Source: Capnocytophaga felis (GTDB lineage: Bacteria; Bacteroidota; Bacteroidia; Flavobacteriales; Flavobacteriaceae). Taken from it: a stretch of DNA of 64,000 nucleotides. A program made the position numbers and the translations under genes. Of this stretch, positions 11,188-21,349 are shown in pieces (the stretch's first letter is position 1; each line of letters begins with the position of its first letter). The stretch lies in the NCBI RefSeq assembly GCF_009684755.1, contig NZ_BLBC01000003.1, positions 143,021 to 207,020 of the forward strand, given 5' to 3'. The notes under the pieces were generated by a model. It was not told where the DNA came from. It saw nothing but the letters and a program-made list of their open reading frames with translations, and searched no databases.

Positions 11188-11922
11188 TCAATATAGTAAT
11201 TGTATTTCTTTTAATGCAAATTGCTTAATTTCTTCGTTTTCTATTTCAACTAGAAGCTCTCCTGAAGGAAGCACTCCTCGTATAATTCCTGAAAAATCTT
11301 TTCCTTCTTTCGGTCGGAAAGCAGAAATTTTATTCAACTGAAAAAGATATTTTTCATAAACTGGATAAACTTCGGCAAATTGCACCTGTTCCAAATTTAT
11401 GAACTCTTTCCGTAAATTACGAATAATGGATTTCATAATCAACTCTATATCAAACTCTTTTTGAGTTATTTTTTGAAGAGATGACGCTTTTGGCAAGCCG
11501 GAAAAGTCTGTTTGATTCACATTCAGCCCTATGCCTATGACACTTTTTTCTATATTCGTACCTCTAATTACATTTTCGATTAAAATTCCGCCTATTTTAT
11601 GTTTTTCTAACAAAATATCATTAGGCCATTTTATCTTTACACTCGGAATTTGCATTTCTTCGATAGTTTGTGCAACCACAATTGCCGTAAGCATATTCAA
11701 CAGAAAATATCGTTCTAATTGAAATTTTTTATGTAAAAATAAAACACTGAATGTCAAATTCTTGTATGATTCTGTCAGCCACTTGGCTCCGTACTGCCCT
11801 ACTCCATTGGTTTGATTTGGAGTCCAAACGGTTAAGAAATTTGGCAAATTTTCTTCCGAATTTGCTAACTTTTTCAGATAATTATTAGTAGAATCTACCG
11901 TATCAAGCTTAATAATATTCAT
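11188..11922 (-). CDS. birA: Biotin--[acetyl-CoA-carboxylase] ligase (monofunctional)
   Basis: 244 aa. It attaches biotin to the carboxyl carrier protein of biotin-dependent carboxylases. Motifs: DSTNNYLK at the N terminus, the biotin/AMP loop in the form NGVGQYGAKW (residues about 39-48), and the catalytic KWPNDI with IGIGLNVN. There is no N-terminal winged-helix domain, so this is the enzyme-only class and not the bifunctional repressor. It follows lpxK by 41 bp on the same strand; a CAAAACTA at 11943-11950 (TAGTTTTG on the minus strand) could serve as its own -7 element. Confidence 0.92.
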   Translation of the reverse strand: MNIIKLDTVDSTNNYLKKLANSEENLPNFLTVWTPNQTNGVGQYGAKWLTESYKNLTFSVLFLHKKFQLERYFLLNMLTAIVVAQTIEEMQIPSVKIKWPNDILLEKHKIGGILIENVIRGTNIEKSVIGIGLNVNQTDFSGLPKASSLQKITQKEFDIELIMKSIIRNLRKEFINLEQVQFAEVYPVYEKYLFQLNKISAFRPKEGKDFSGIIRGVLPSGELLVEIENEEIKQFALKEIQLLY

Positions 11923-11963
11923 ATTTAATTACAAAATGCGGACAAAACTAACAAAAACTACGA

Positions 11964-12962
11964 TTAACTTTTCAACATTTTCCAGAAAATATCCTCATCT
12001 GATTTACTCACAAATTCAGTTTCTATGGGGAGATAATGAATCTCAGGCAATTGATTTTGCAAGCGTACGAAATCTTTTTCAGTAGTCAATATTCGAGGTT
12101 CTTTCTTTAATTTTTCTATTTCTGAGGAAGAAAAATTATGGTGGTCAGGAAATTCCAAATGCCTGTAATTAGCCTGATTATCATCTAAAAACTGAATTAA
12201 CGGAAGAGGATTTGCAATTCCTGTAACAAGTAGAAAAGGCTTTTTTAAAAAATCCTGTAAATCAATCACTTCTTTTTGCGAATATACTTTTTCAGAATAG
12301 GAAATAGTTGCAAAAACTACCTTTTGTTTTTCGTTTTTTTGTAATTTTTTTGTAATTTCTATGCGTTTTTTTTCTGAAATATTAGTCGGAGATTTAGTAA
12401 CAACAATTACATCTGCTTTTTCAGCTCTTGAAACAACGTCTCTCAAATTTCCCGTTGGAAGAAGATAATCATCTGAATATAAACTATTATAGGAAGTTAA
12501 TAATACGTTTTTTTGAGCTTTTATTCTCCTATGCTGAAAAGCATCATCAAGCAAAATAATTTCAGGAGCATTTTTTAGTTTCAATAATTCTCCAACACCT
12601 CTAACTCTATCAGAATCAACTACTAAAATAATTTCAGGAAACTTTTTCCAAAATTGAAATGGCTCATCTCCCAAATCAAAAACCGTTGAATTTTTATTCG
12701 CCAAAACAAAGCCTTTCGTTTTACGTTTGTATCCACGACTAACAACTCCCACTCTTTTTTGAGATTTGAGTTTGCGTATCAGATATTCCACCATTGGAGT
12801 TTTTCCTGTACCTCCAACACTCAAATTTCCCACACAAATAATTGGAACATTGAAAGTTACAGAATTGAATATTCCATAATCAAATGCCAAATGACGCAGA
12901 CGAATTACCATTCCGTATAAAATGGAAACTGGAAAAAGCAAATAACGTAAAAATTGTATCAT
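11964..12962 (-). CDS. lpxK: Tetraacyldisaccharide 4'-kinase
   Basis: 332 aa. It phosphorylates the 4' position of the lipid A disaccharide at the inner membrane. An N-terminal hydrophobic segment (MIQFLRYLLFPVSILYGMVI) is followed by the P-loop SVGGTGKTPMVEYLI at about residues 48-62 and by LDDAFQHRR, characteristic of LpxK. A TACTTTTG -7 element lies just upstream on the minus strand (12976-12983). It is divergent from the helicase gene and probably co-transcribed with birA. Confidence 0.95.
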   Translation of the reverse strand: MIQFLRYLLFPVSILYGMVIRLRHLAFDYGIFNSVTFNVPIICVGNLSVGGTGKTPMVEYLIRKLKSQKRVGVVSRGYKRKTKGFVLANKNSTVFDLGDEPFQFWKKFPEIILVVDSDRVRGVGELLKLKNAPEIILLDDAFQHRRIKAQKNVLLTSYNSLYSDDYLLPTGNLRDVVSRAEKADVIVVTKSPTNISEKKRIEITKKLQKNEKQKVVFATISYSEKVYSQKEVIDLQDFLKKPFLLVTGIANPLPLIQFLDDNQANYRHLEFPDHHNFSSSEIEKLKKEPRILTTEKDFVRLQNQLPEIHYLPIETEFVSKSDEDIFWKMLKS

Positions 12963-13065
12963 TTTCGTTTTTGTGCAAAAGTAAAATTATTTAGAACAAT
13001 AAAAACCAAAAATTAATGATTTTTTCTCAATTAATTGATTACCTTTGCCCCGTAGAAAATTATAT

Positions 13066-14826
13066 ATGAATTCATTTAAACAATTGGGGCTTAATGAGCC
13101 TATTATCAAAGCCATAGATGATATGGGCTTTGAAAACCCTTCTGAAATACAACAAAAAGCAATCCCTTCACTACTTTCTGAAGACACTGATATGGTTGCT
13201 TTAGCACAAACAGGAACTGGAAAAACGGCAGCATTCGGCTTTCCTCTTTTACAAAAAATCAACGCTGACAACCGTGAAACACAAGGACTTATTCTTTCTC
13301 CCACTCGTGAACTATGTCTGCAAATTGCCTCAGAATTAAAACTTTACTCAAAGTACATTCCTAAAATAAATGTTGTTGCAATTTATGGTGGAGCAAGTAT
13401 TGAAGAACAGGCTCGTAGTGTAAAAAAAGGAGCTCAAATCATAGTTGCTACTCCCGGACGTATGCAGGATATGATTCGCAGAAATTTCGTAAACATCTCA
13501 AATATAGAATTTTGCGTATTAGATGAAGCTGACGAAATGTTAAATATGGGCTTCTACGAAGATATTACGTCAATTTTATCTCATACTCCGGAAACGAAAA
13601 ACACGTGGCTTTTTTCGGCTACAATGCCTAATGAAGTAGCAAAAATTGCTCGTCAGTTTATGCATAAACCCCTGGAAATCACAATAGGAACAAGAAATCA
13701 GGCTTCCAACAGCATACGCCACGAGTTCTATATGGTAAACGGACGGCACAGATACGAGGCTCTAAAACGATTGGCTGATGCAAATCCCGATATCTTTTCT
13801 GTAGTTTTTTGTAGAACAAAGAAAGACACTCAATCTGTTGCAGAAAAACTAATCGAAGACGGTTATAACGCAGCCGCATTACACGGTGATTTGAGTCAAA
13901 ACCAACGTGATTTGGTAATGAAAGCCTTCCGTGCCAAGCAAATACAGATGTTAATCGCCACAGATGTTGCTGCACGAGGAATTGACGTTGATGATATTAC
14001 TCACGTTATTCACTATCAACTTCCTGATGAAATAGAAACATATACTCACCGAAGCGGACGCACCGGAAGAGCCGGAAAATCAGGAGTTTCAATGGTTATT
14101 ATCCCTAAGAGTGAAGTAAAAAAAATCAAAGCCATTGAGAAAATCATTCAGCAACCTTTTGAACTGAAAAAGTTACCAAGCGGAATCGAAATCTGTGAAA
14201 TACAATTATATCATTTAGCTAATAATATCAAAAATGTTACTGTAAATCAGGCAATTGAGGATTATCTACCTGCTATAAATGACGTTCTACAAGGAGTTGA
14301 CAGAGAGGAACTTATCAAAAAAATGGTAGCTGTGGAATTTAACCGATTCTTCAACTATTATAAAAATTCAAAGGATTTGAACAGTTCAGAAGGAAAAGAT
14401 TCTAACTCAAATAATGACGAAGTTCGATTTTTTATAAATGTAGGTGAAAGAGATGGTTATGATTGGAAAACTTTGAAAGACTTCCTAAAAGCAACTCTTG
14501 ATTTAGGTAAAGACGATATTTTCAAAGTAGATGTGAAAAATAGTTTCTCTTTTTTCAACACTGAAGCAGAAAATACTGATTTAGTGATGAATACATTCAA
14601 TGATTTTCAAATGGATGGTCGCTTTATCAATGTCGAAATTTCTTCAAAACAAGAAGGAAAAGAGCGAAACAGAAAAGGTCAAAGAGAAAAAAACAGAGAT
14701 TCAAAAAGCAAAAAACGCAATGGAAAATCTCGTTCTGCTGAAAAACAATCTCCAAAAGGAAAAAGAGAGCAAAAAACCTCACAAGCCTTTGAAAAAGCTT
14801 TCAATAAAAGGAAAAGACGAAAATAA
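13066..14826 (+). CDS. deaD: DEAD-box ATP-dependent RNA helicase (DeaD/CsdA-like)
   Basis: 586 aa counted from the ATG at 13066; an in-frame codon at 13045 would overlap the TACCTTTG -7 element at 13040-13047. The RecA-like core contains the Q motif, AQTGTGKT (about 47-54), PTRELC, TPGRMQD, DEADEM (about 151), SATMP and HRSGRTGRAG. After the core come a DbpA/CsdA-type RNA-binding region (about residues 460-530) and a lysine/arginine-rich tail (about 530-586) likely to bind RNA. Proteins of this type remodel rRNA and mRNA structure, often in ribosome assembly or cold adaptation. The exact orthology to DeaD is inferred. Confidence 0.93.
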   Translation: MNSFKQLGLNEPIIKAIDDMGFENPSEIQQKAIPSLLSEDTDMVALAQTGTGKTAAFGFPLLQKINADNRETQGLILSPTRELCLQIASELKLYSKYIPKINVVAIYGGASIEEQARSVKKGAQIIVATPGRMQDMIRRNFVNISNIEFCVLDEADEMLNMGFYEDITSILSHTPETKNTWLFSATMPNEVAKIARQFMHKPLEITIGTRNQASNSIRHEFYMVNGRHRYEALKRLADANPDIFSVVFCRTKKDTQSVAEKLIEDGYNAAALHGDLSQNQRDLVMKAFRAKQIQMLIATDVAARGIDVDDITHVIHYQLPDEIETYTHRSGRTGRAGKSGVSMVIIPKSEVKKIKAIEKIIQQPFELKKLPSGIEICEIQLYHLANNIKNVTVNQAIEDYLPAINDVLQGVDREELIKKMVAVEFNRFFNYYKNSKDLNSSEGKDSNSNNDEVRFFINVGERDGYDWKTLKDFLKATLDLGKDDIFKVDVKNSFSFFNTEAENTDLVMNTFNDFQMDGRFINVEISSKQEGKERNRKGQREKNRDSKSKKRNGKSRSAEKQSPKGKREQKTSQAFEKAFNKRKRRK

Positions 14827-14846
14827 TCAGCTATAAATGATAAAAC

Positions 14847-14879
14847 AAAGAGTGGAGAGAAATCTTCACTCTTTTTTAA
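14847..14879 (+). terminator. Terminator after the helicase gene
   Basis: AAAGAGTGgAGA pairs with TCTtCACTCTTT around a short loop, followed by a T run; the stem has one G/T-type mismatch. Confidence 0.75.
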
Positions 14880-15007
14880 TACTCTACAAAATTTGTTAAA
14901 TAAAAACAAAAAGTAAAGCCATTTCCTAATTTATTTCTTTTATTTTTATACCTTTATCCTTTGATTATGTGATGAAATCATAGAACCTTAAAGTTAAAAA
15001 ACATTAT

Positions 15008-15766
15008 ATGAAAAAAATACTATTTATACTAACAATTGTATTTGCTCATCTTGCAACTGCTCAAGAAACTGAAGTTCAAGGAAATGTATTTAGTGTACAT
15101 ACGAATAAACCAATTCCTAATGTACACATTTTAAACCTCAATAAGGTTAGAGGGACAACCACTGATAACAATGGAAATTTCAGTATTCGTGCTGCGATAA
15201 ATGACACCTTGTATTTTTCTTTTTTAGGACACAAATCAATGAAAGTGCAGGTAACCAATGATATGCTCAAGTTTTCGGGTACAAAAATTGGAATGACAGA
15301 ACTTGCGTACGCTTTGGAAGAAGTAGTCATAACTCCTTATAAATTAACTGGTTTCTTAGATATTGACGCAAAAAACGTTCCTATAAACGAAAACAAACGT
15401 TATAGTATTTCAGGGTTAGAAATTGGTTACGAAAGTCGAGGAAGTTCAGGTGCTGTGGGGCGTGTAATTAGTTCCATATTCAATCCTGTTGATTTACTTT
15501 ATCGAACATTCGGTTCAAAAGGAAGAGAAATGCGAAAACTCCAAAAAATGCGGGAAGACAATCAATTAAGCGACCTTCTTGCCACAAGATACGACCGAGA
15601 AACATTGTTGGAACTTCTGCAAATAGACCGAAATGAACTTGAAGAAATCATTCGTTCGTGTAATTATTCTAGCGATTTTATAATGTCAGCCAATGATTTA
15701 CAAATACTTGAGGCAATCAGTAGTTGTTATGAAGAATATCGAGTATTAAATCGAAAAAAGAAATAA
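15008..15766 (+). CDS. Exported carboxypeptidase-regulatory-like domain protein
   Basis: 252 aa. A signal peptide (residues 1-18, ending ATAQ) is followed by a CarboxypepD_reg-like beta-sandwich domain (about 20-105: VQGNVFSVHTNKPIPNVHIL ... TTDNNGNFSI). The remaining 140 residues are charged and have no known domain. The same fold precedes the plug of SusC-like receptors, but there is no plug or barrel here. It precedes the AsmA-like gene by 54 bp and is likely co-transcribed with it. Function is not known. Confidence 0.8.
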   Translation: MKKILFILTIVFAHLATAQETEVQGNVFSVHTNKPIPNVHILNLNKVRGTTTDNNGNFSIRAAINDTLYFSFLGHKSMKVQVTNDMLKFSGTKIGMTELAYALEEVVITPYKLTGFLDIDAKNVPINENKRYSISGLEIGYESRGSSGAVGRVISSIFNPVDLLYRTFGSKGREMRKLQKMREDNQLSDLLATRYDRETLLELLQIDRNELEEIIRSCNYSSDFIMSANDLQILEAISSCYEEYRVLNRKKK

Positions 15767-15820
15767 TTCAAAAATTGTCTTCTTTCTTATTCAAAAAATT
15801 TTACAAAAACACAATTTTAG

Positions 15821-18499
15821 ATGAAAACAGCAAAAAAAATCTTTAAAATCGGAGGTATCATTCTGATTATTATCATTTTAGCAATGATAGCAATTCCTTA
15901 TCTTTTCAAAGATACGATTAAAGAAAAAGCAATCGCCTCCATAAACAAAAATATAAACGCAACAGCCTCTTTGGAAGATGTTTCCGTAAGTCTGTTCAAA
16001 AACTTTCCAAGAGCATCTGTTTCTCTTGCTAACTTTCAGATTATCAACAAAGAACCTTTTGCCGGAGATACATTGTTTTCAGCCAAAGAGATGAATTTAA
16101 AACTAAGTATAACAGATTTAATTTCAGGAAATTATAATATTCTTGGTTTTGATTTGAAAGATGCTTCTGTTTTAATACATTTTAACAAAGAAGGAAGAGG
16201 AAATTACGATATTGCCATTCCTTCTGAAACCGCAACAGACAAAAACAGTGAATCAAGTGCTTTTGACTTAAAAATACAATCCTATACCGTTGAAAATATG
16301 AAGTTTACCTTCAAAGATGATGATGGAAACATACTTTTAACTCTTGATAAAATCAATCATAAAGGAAAAGGAAATTTTTCCAATGAAATTTTAGATTTGA
16401 AAACAGAAAGCACAGCAAACCTCTCTTTTTCAATGGATAAAAGCAACTTTATGAATAAGATTCCCATTTCATTAGACGCTGTTTTAGGAATTGATTTAAA
16501 CCAACAAAAATACACTTTTAAGGAAAATAAAGCTGTCATTAACCGATTAGATTTGGTGTTTGACGGATTTATTCAGCTATTAGAAAACGGACAACGATAC
16601 GATTTAACTTTTAATACACCTTCCTCTTCCTTTCAAAACTTTTTGGCTTTAATTCCAGAAGAATATTCAAAAAGTATTGAAAATGTGAAAACTACGGGCA
16701 ACTTTACGGTTAATGGAAAAGTAAAAGGAGATTTTAACAAAGAACGTATTCCGGCTTTCGGAATTGAAATGTTTTCACAAAACGCATCACTTAAATATCC
16801 TGATTTGCCCAAAACAATCCAAAATATTAATATCGATTTGAAGGTAAATAACGAAACAGGAATTTTGAATGACACCAAAATCGACCTGAACAAATTTACA
16901 ATGACCATTGACCAAGACCATTTTTCTGCCAGAGCAAAAGTCAGTAACCTTATTGAAAATCCTTATGTAGATACTGATTTAAAAGGAGTTATAAACTTAG
17001 CTAATCTTTCTAAAGCATATCCTATCTCTTTGGATAAAAAATTATCAGGAATTTTAAAAATGGATGTTTCTGCTCAATTGGATATGAATTCTGTTGAAAG
17101 ACAACAATATCAAAATATAAAAAGTCAAGGAAATGCTTCATTACAGCAATTTGTATATGACGGTGAAGAATTTGTAAAACCTTTTCATATCAATGAAGCT
17201 GGATTAAATTTCAGTCCTTCGCATATTGAACTGAGTAGCTTTTCGGCAAAAACGGGTGAATCAGACATCAATCTGAAAGGAAGATTTGACAATCTCTACG
17301 GATTTCTATTCAAAAAAGAGATTTTGAAAGGAAATTTTAATATGAAATCAGATAAATTGGCTGTAAATGACTTTTTACAACCTTCATCAGCTTCAAAAAG
17401 TACAGAATCTGAAGCTAAAACCATAGAAAACACTTCGAAAGAGACTGACAAAACTTCATTAAAAGTTCCTTCTTTCTTGGATTGTACTTTTTCTGCCAGT
17501 GCCAATACCGTGATTTACGATAATTTACATCTAAAAAATGTCGCCGGAAAATTAATTATCAAAGATGAAAAAGTTTCACTTGAAAATTTGAAAACAGATA
17601 TTTTTGGAGGAGAAATTGCCATAAGCGGAAATGTTTCCACTAAAGAAAACGTCCCTACTTTTGATGTTAAACTATTAATGAACAAATTGAATGTACCCGA
17701 GGCTTTCACACATATTGATATGTTAAAGAAAATAGCTCCGATTGCCAGTGTTGTTCAAGGTTTTGTAAATACAAACATCTCTGTTAGTGGAGAATTAAAT
17801 GACGATTTAACTCCAAATTTGAATACCATTTCAGGAGATTTGTTGGCTTCACTTATTAATTCCAGAATTAAAAGTGAAGAATCACCTTTGCTTTCTTCCT
17901 TAGATTCACATTTTTCAGGTTTAAATTTATCTAATCTAAACTTGAACGATTTGAAAGCGTCTTTACAGTTTGAAAATGGCAGAGTAAAATTCAAACCTTT
18001 CACTCTGAAATACAAGGATGTAGCGATTAATGTAGATGGCTCACACGGCTTCGACCAAACGATGAATTATCAACTAATATTTAATGTTCCGCCTCAAATG
18101 TTAGGAAATGAAGCTAATTCTCTACTATCAAAACTAACTCCTGAGAATCAGAAGAAAATCAGTAATATTCCTGTAATTGCCTCTGTTGAAGGAACTTTTA
18201 AATCTCCTAAGGTATCAACTGATATGAAACAAGCTGTCACAAACTTAGTCTCTCAAATAGCTGAAGGTCAGATTAATAATTTAAAGAACAAAGGAACTGA
18301 TGCAATAAAAAGTTTAATTTCATCAAAAACAGACTCTACAACAGCAGGAAAAGCTGGCAAAATGGTTGATGGATTAATCAATAATAAAGATAGCGTCATT
18401 AATAAAACAAAAGAAGAAGTTAAAGAGAAAGCAAAAGAAGAGGTGAAAAAAGAAGCTAAAAAACAAATAAACAACTTTTTAAAAGGATTAGGAGGTTAA
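15821..18499 (+). CDS. AsmA-family envelope protein
   Basis: 892 aa. A single N-terminal membrane helix (about residues 7-27) is followed by a long periplasmic body with AsmA_N signature segments (KNINATASLEDVSVSLFKNFPRASVSLANF) and a C-terminal AsmA-like repeat (SQLIFN/NYQLIFNVPPQMLGNEA). AsmA/TamB-like proteins form long grooves thought to carry phospholipid toward the outer membrane. The C terminus is lysine-rich (KEEVKEKAKEEVKKEAKK). A terminator follows. The exact member of the family is not assigned. Confidence 0.88.
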   Translation: MKTAKKIFKIGGIILIIIILAMIAIPYLFKDTIKEKAIASINKNINATASLEDVSVSLFKNFPRASVSLANFQIINKEPFAGDTLFSAKEMNLKLSITDLISGNYNILGFDLKDASVLIHFNKEGRGNYDIAIPSETATDKNSESSAFDLKIQSYTVENMKFTFKDDDGNILLTLDKINHKGKGNFSNEILDLKTESTANLSFSMDKSNFMNKIPISLDAVLGIDLNQQKYTFKENKAVINRLDLVFDGFIQLLENGQRYDLTFNTPSSSFQNFLALIPEEYSKSIENVKTTGNFTVNGKVKGDFNKERIPAFGIEMFSQNASLKYPDLPKTIQNINIDLKVNNETGILNDTKIDLNKFTMTIDQDHFSARAKVSNLIENPYVDTDLKGVINLANLSKAYPISLDKKLSGILKMDVSAQLDMNSVERQQYQNIKSQGNASLQQFVYDGEEFVKPFHINEAGLNFSPSHIELSSFSAKTGESDINLKGRFDNLYGFLFKKEILKGNFNMKSDKLAVNDFLQPSSASKSTESEAKTIENTSKETDKTSLKVPSFLDCTFSASANTVIYDNLHLKNVAGKLIIKDEKVSLENLKTDIFGGEIAISGNVSTKENVPTFDVKLLMNKLNVPEAFTHIDMLKKIAPIASVVQGFVNTNISVSGELNDDLTPNLNTISGDLLASLINSRIKSEESPLLSSLDSHFSGLNLSNLNLNDLKASLQFENGRVKFKPFTLKYKDVAINVDGSHGFDQTMNYQLIFNVPPQMLGNEANSLLSKLTPENQKKISNIPVIASVEGTFKSPKVSTDMKQAVTNLVSQIAEGQINNLKNKGTDAIKSLISSKTDSTTAGKAGKMVDGLINNKDSVINKTKEEVKEKAKEEVKKEAKKQINNFLKGLGG

Positions 18500-18534
18500 T
18501 AACAAAGAATAAACAATAGATTTTTTCACATATA

Positions 18535-18566
18535 AAAAAGCTCGAAATTAATTCGAGCTTTTTTTA
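18535..18566. terminator. Bidirectional terminator between the AsmA gene and a converging lipoprotein gene
   Basis: AAAGCTCGAA and TTCGAGCTTT pair around a small loop, with A runs on the left and T runs on the right, so it can work from both sides. Confidence 0.85.
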
Positions 18567-18584
18567 TTATCAACAAATTAACTT

Positions 18585-19598
18585 TTATTTAATAGCCTTT
18601 ATAGCTGTTTCAAATTCGGCTTGTGTAGCTTCCTTCAAGTCAGATTTCAAAAACTCTATTTGATGGTCTTTCGTAATTTTTGCACTTTTTATGGCATAAG
18701 CCCATTTTCCATTACTTTCAGAAGCGAAAATTACGTGAACGTCTAAACCAATTGGCAAATAGGAATCGTCATAAACTTTTTCGGTTTCATTATACCGAGC
18801 GGTGGAAAGTCCAGGCACGTCTTTGTACGAAATATAAACCATAGAATTTTTATAATTATACTCAACAGGTATCTTAACTGTTAATGTGGTTTTTTCACGA
18901 GGGTCGCTATAAAAATAATCACAATTTACCCAGCCAAATTTATTCACGACTGTGTAGTACACTTCGTCTTTAGCCCAAACTCCGAGGGGTGGAGGTCCTT
19001 CCATTATCTCTCCTGTTTCAGGGTTTCGATATTCTTCATTGACAACTTCTTCCCAAATCAGTTCTCCCTTATCATTGAAACTTCCATACCAAAGCCCCAT
19101 TTCTGGTTTTACCCCTCCTGTTAAGCTTGTAGGCACTTCAATTGTATAATTACAATAGTTGTAAGCCTCTATTTCCTGATTATCCTGAGTTAATTTTAGA
19201 AAAAAGGCTCCTCCTGTAACCAAAAATCTGGCAACATTTTCATTGGTATCCCACCCCATCGTAGCAATACCAGTGGTAAGCAATGATGCTTTGTCAAATA
19301 GTTCAATGAAATCAAACTTTACTTTTCCTTTTACAGGAGCTCCTTTAAGGGACAAACAACCTTCCGGAATATTTACTTTTACACCTTTCTTAGATGTAAA
19401 CTCAATACTTCCAGTTCCGTCAACCTCAAACTCCTTTGTTTGAGTCAGTTCACTCAAAGCTGCCTTTCTTAAATTCTGAAAACTTTCGGAATTAGGCATT
19501 GCAATAACGTCGCTTTCCTTTACGTCATCATTATCTTTACAACCTACCAAAAGCAATGCAAAGATAAATAGCATACTAAAATAATTTTTTTTCTTCAT
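18585..19598 (-). CDS. Lipoprotein of unknown function
   Basis: 337 aa from the ATG at 19598. It carries a signal peptide with lipobox LVGC (Cys at about residue 19). The mature part contains repeated beta-rich segments, including SIEFTSKKGVKVNIPEG and VKFDFIELFDKASLLTTG, which I have seen only as uncharacterised Bacteroidota lipoproteins. There is no catalytic motif. It lies between the converging AsmA gene and pckA, with a terminator on each side, so it is probably monocistronic. Confidence 0.78.
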   Translation of the reverse strand: MKKKNYFSMLFIFALLLVGCKDNDDVKESDVIAMPNSESFQNLRKAALSELTQTKEFEVDGTGSIEFTSKKGVKVNIPEGCLSLKGAPVKGKVKFDFIELFDKASLLTTGIATMGWDTNENVARFLVTGGAFFLKLTQDNQEIEAYNYCNYTIEVPTSLTGGVKPEMGLWYGSFNDKGELIWEEVVNEEYRNPETGEIMEGPPPLGVWAKDEVYYTVVNKFGWVNCDYFYSDPREKTTLTVKIPVEYNYKNSMVYISYKDVPGLSTARYNETEKVYDDSYLPIGLDVHVIFASESNGKWAYAIKSAKITKDHQIEFLKSDLKEATQAEFETAIKAIK

Positions 19599-19695
19599 TT
19601 TTATTTGTTTTTTAAATGTTAATAAAAAAATATTAAGCAAAAATTATACCGAATTTAGTTAATAAATCATAATTATTTTAAATCAAAAACAAAAA

Positions 19696-19732
19696 AATTG
19701 CCTCTTTTTCTTCGAGGCAATCTTTTTTATTA
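19696..19732 (-). terminator. Terminator of pckA
   Basis: ATTGCCTC and GAGGCAAT form a stem; on the minus strand it is followed by a T run and sits just after the pckA stop. Confidence 0.82.
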
Positions 19733-19768
19733 AAAATATGACTTAATGAACTTAATTCCTAATTGAAT

Positions 19769-21349
19769 TTACAACTTCGGAGCTCCTGCAAGCACTTGTG
19801 CATCAGCACCTTTTTCAAATCCTTTATCTTTGAAGTTTTGTAGGAAAGCCTCAGCCAATTCTTTTGATTTGGCAGCAAATTGTGCTTTATCGTCCCAAGT
19901 ATTTTCCGGATTCAAAATAGCTTGGTCAGAAACCCCTTCGCAAGATTGTGGCACTTGGAATCCGAAGATAGGAAGTGCTTTGTACTCAACTTTGTCCAAA
20001 GCACCTGTAAGAGCTGCAGTAATCAAGGCACGAGTATCTTTCAAGCTGCAACGTTTCATTTTTCCGTTGTAACCTGTATTTACTAACCATACGTTTACGC
20101 CTGATTTTTCGATTTTTTCAGCCAACATTTTTCCGTACTCAGCTGGGTGAAGTGGCATAAATGCTGCTCCGAAACAAGCTGAGAACGTTTTTTGTGGTGT
20201 AGTAATTCCTACCTCTGTTCCTGCAACTTTTGAAGTATATCCTGAAACGAACTGATAAGCAGCTTGTTCTGGTGTCAATTTAGAGATTGGAGGCAACACT
20301 CCGTAAGCATCAAACGTTAGGAAGAAAATGTTTTTAGGATTTTTTCCAATTGAGCCTGGTTGAATATTGTCAATGTGATAAATTGGGTAAGAAACACGTG
20401 TGTTTTCAGTAATTGAAGTATCTGCAAAATCTACTTCTCCATTGTGCATTACTACGTTTTCAAGGATAGCTCCTTTTTTGATAGCACCAAAAATTTCTGG
20501 TTCTTTTTCAGGTGTTAAATCTACTACTTTTGCGTAGCAACCACCTTCAAAGTTAAATACGGTGTTCTCTGGTGTCCAACCGTGCTCATCATCTCCGATT
20601 AAGTGACGGTTAGGGTCTGCAGAAAGCGTTGTTTTACCAGTTCCTGAAAGTCCGAAGAAAATCGCTGTATCGCCATTTTTACCAACGTTAGCAGAACAGT
20701 GCATTGGCATTGTATTTTTGAATACAGGAAGCACGAAGTTAAGAGCAGAGAAAATACCTTTTTTCATTTCTCCTGGGTATCCTGTTCCACCGATAAGAGC
20801 GATTTTTCTGGTAAAGTTCAAAATTGCGAAGTTTGACTGACGAGTTCCGTCAACAGCCGGATCAGCCAAGAATCCCGGAGCGTTTACTACCAACCAATCT
20901 TCTTTAAATCCTGCTACTTCGCTCTCTTCCAAACGAAGGAACATATTGTAAACGAATTGTGCACTCCAAGGAAGTTCGGCAATAGTACGAACATTTGTAC
21001 GGTAGTTAGGGTCGGCACAAACATATCCGTCGTGAACGAATAATTCTTTTCCTGAAAGGTACGCCATTACTTTATCATAAAGAGCGTCAAATTTTTCTGA
21101 CTCAAACGGAATGTTCACTTTTCCCCACCATACGCGGTCTTTTGTGATATCGTCTTTTACGATGAAGCGGTCTTGTGGAGAACGCCCTGTGAATTTCCCT
21201 GTTTTGATTGACAAAGCACCTGAATTAGCCTCCTCTGCTACACCTTTTGCGATGGCTTCTTTGTGTAACTCATCGGCAGAAAGTTGATAGCGTACATTTG
21301 CATTTTTGATTCCGTAATTCTCAACTGAAATTGTTTTTGATTTACTCAT
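19769..21349 (-). CDS. pckA: Phosphoenolpyruvate carboxykinase (ATP)
   Basis: 526 aa from the ATG at 21349 (MSKSKTISVE). It interconverts oxaloacetate plus ATP with PEP plus CO2. In CO2-dependent oral flavobacteria it likely runs in the CO2-fixing direction toward succinate, but that is inference. Motifs: KTGKFTGRSPQDR near residues 49-61, P-loop GLSGTGKT at 233-240, and GDDEHGW metal/nucleotide motif at about 252-258. The longer in-frame extension upstream is low-complexity and AT-rich and is not believable as protein. A possible -7 element TAAATTTG (minus) lies at 21542-21549, with TTG 18 bases upstream. Confidence 0.97.
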   Translation of the reverse strand: MSKSKTISVENYGIKNANVRYQLSADELHKEAIAKGVAEEANSGALSIKTGKFTGRSPQDRFIVKDDITKDRVWWGKVNIPFESEKFDALYDKVMAYLSGKELFVHDGYVCADPNYRTNVRTIAELPWSAQFVYNMFLRLEESEVAGFKEDWLVVNAPGFLADPAVDGTRQSNFAILNFTRKIALIGGTGYPGEMKKGIFSALNFVLPVFKNTMPMHCSANVGKNGDTAIFFGLSGTGKTTLSADPNRHLIGDDEHGWTPENTVFNFEGGCYAKVVDLTPEKEPEIFGAIKKGAILENVVMHNGEVDFADTSITENTRVSYPIYHIDNIQPGSIGKNPKNIFFLTFDAYGVLPPISKLTPEQAAYQFVSGYTSKVAGTEVGITTPQKTFSACFGAAFMPLHPAEYGKMLAEKIEKSGVNVWLVNTGYNGKMKRCSLKDTRALITAALTGALDKVEYKALPIFGFQVPQSCEGVSDQAILNPENTWDDKAQFAAKSKELAEAFLQNFKDKGFEKGADAQVLAGAPKL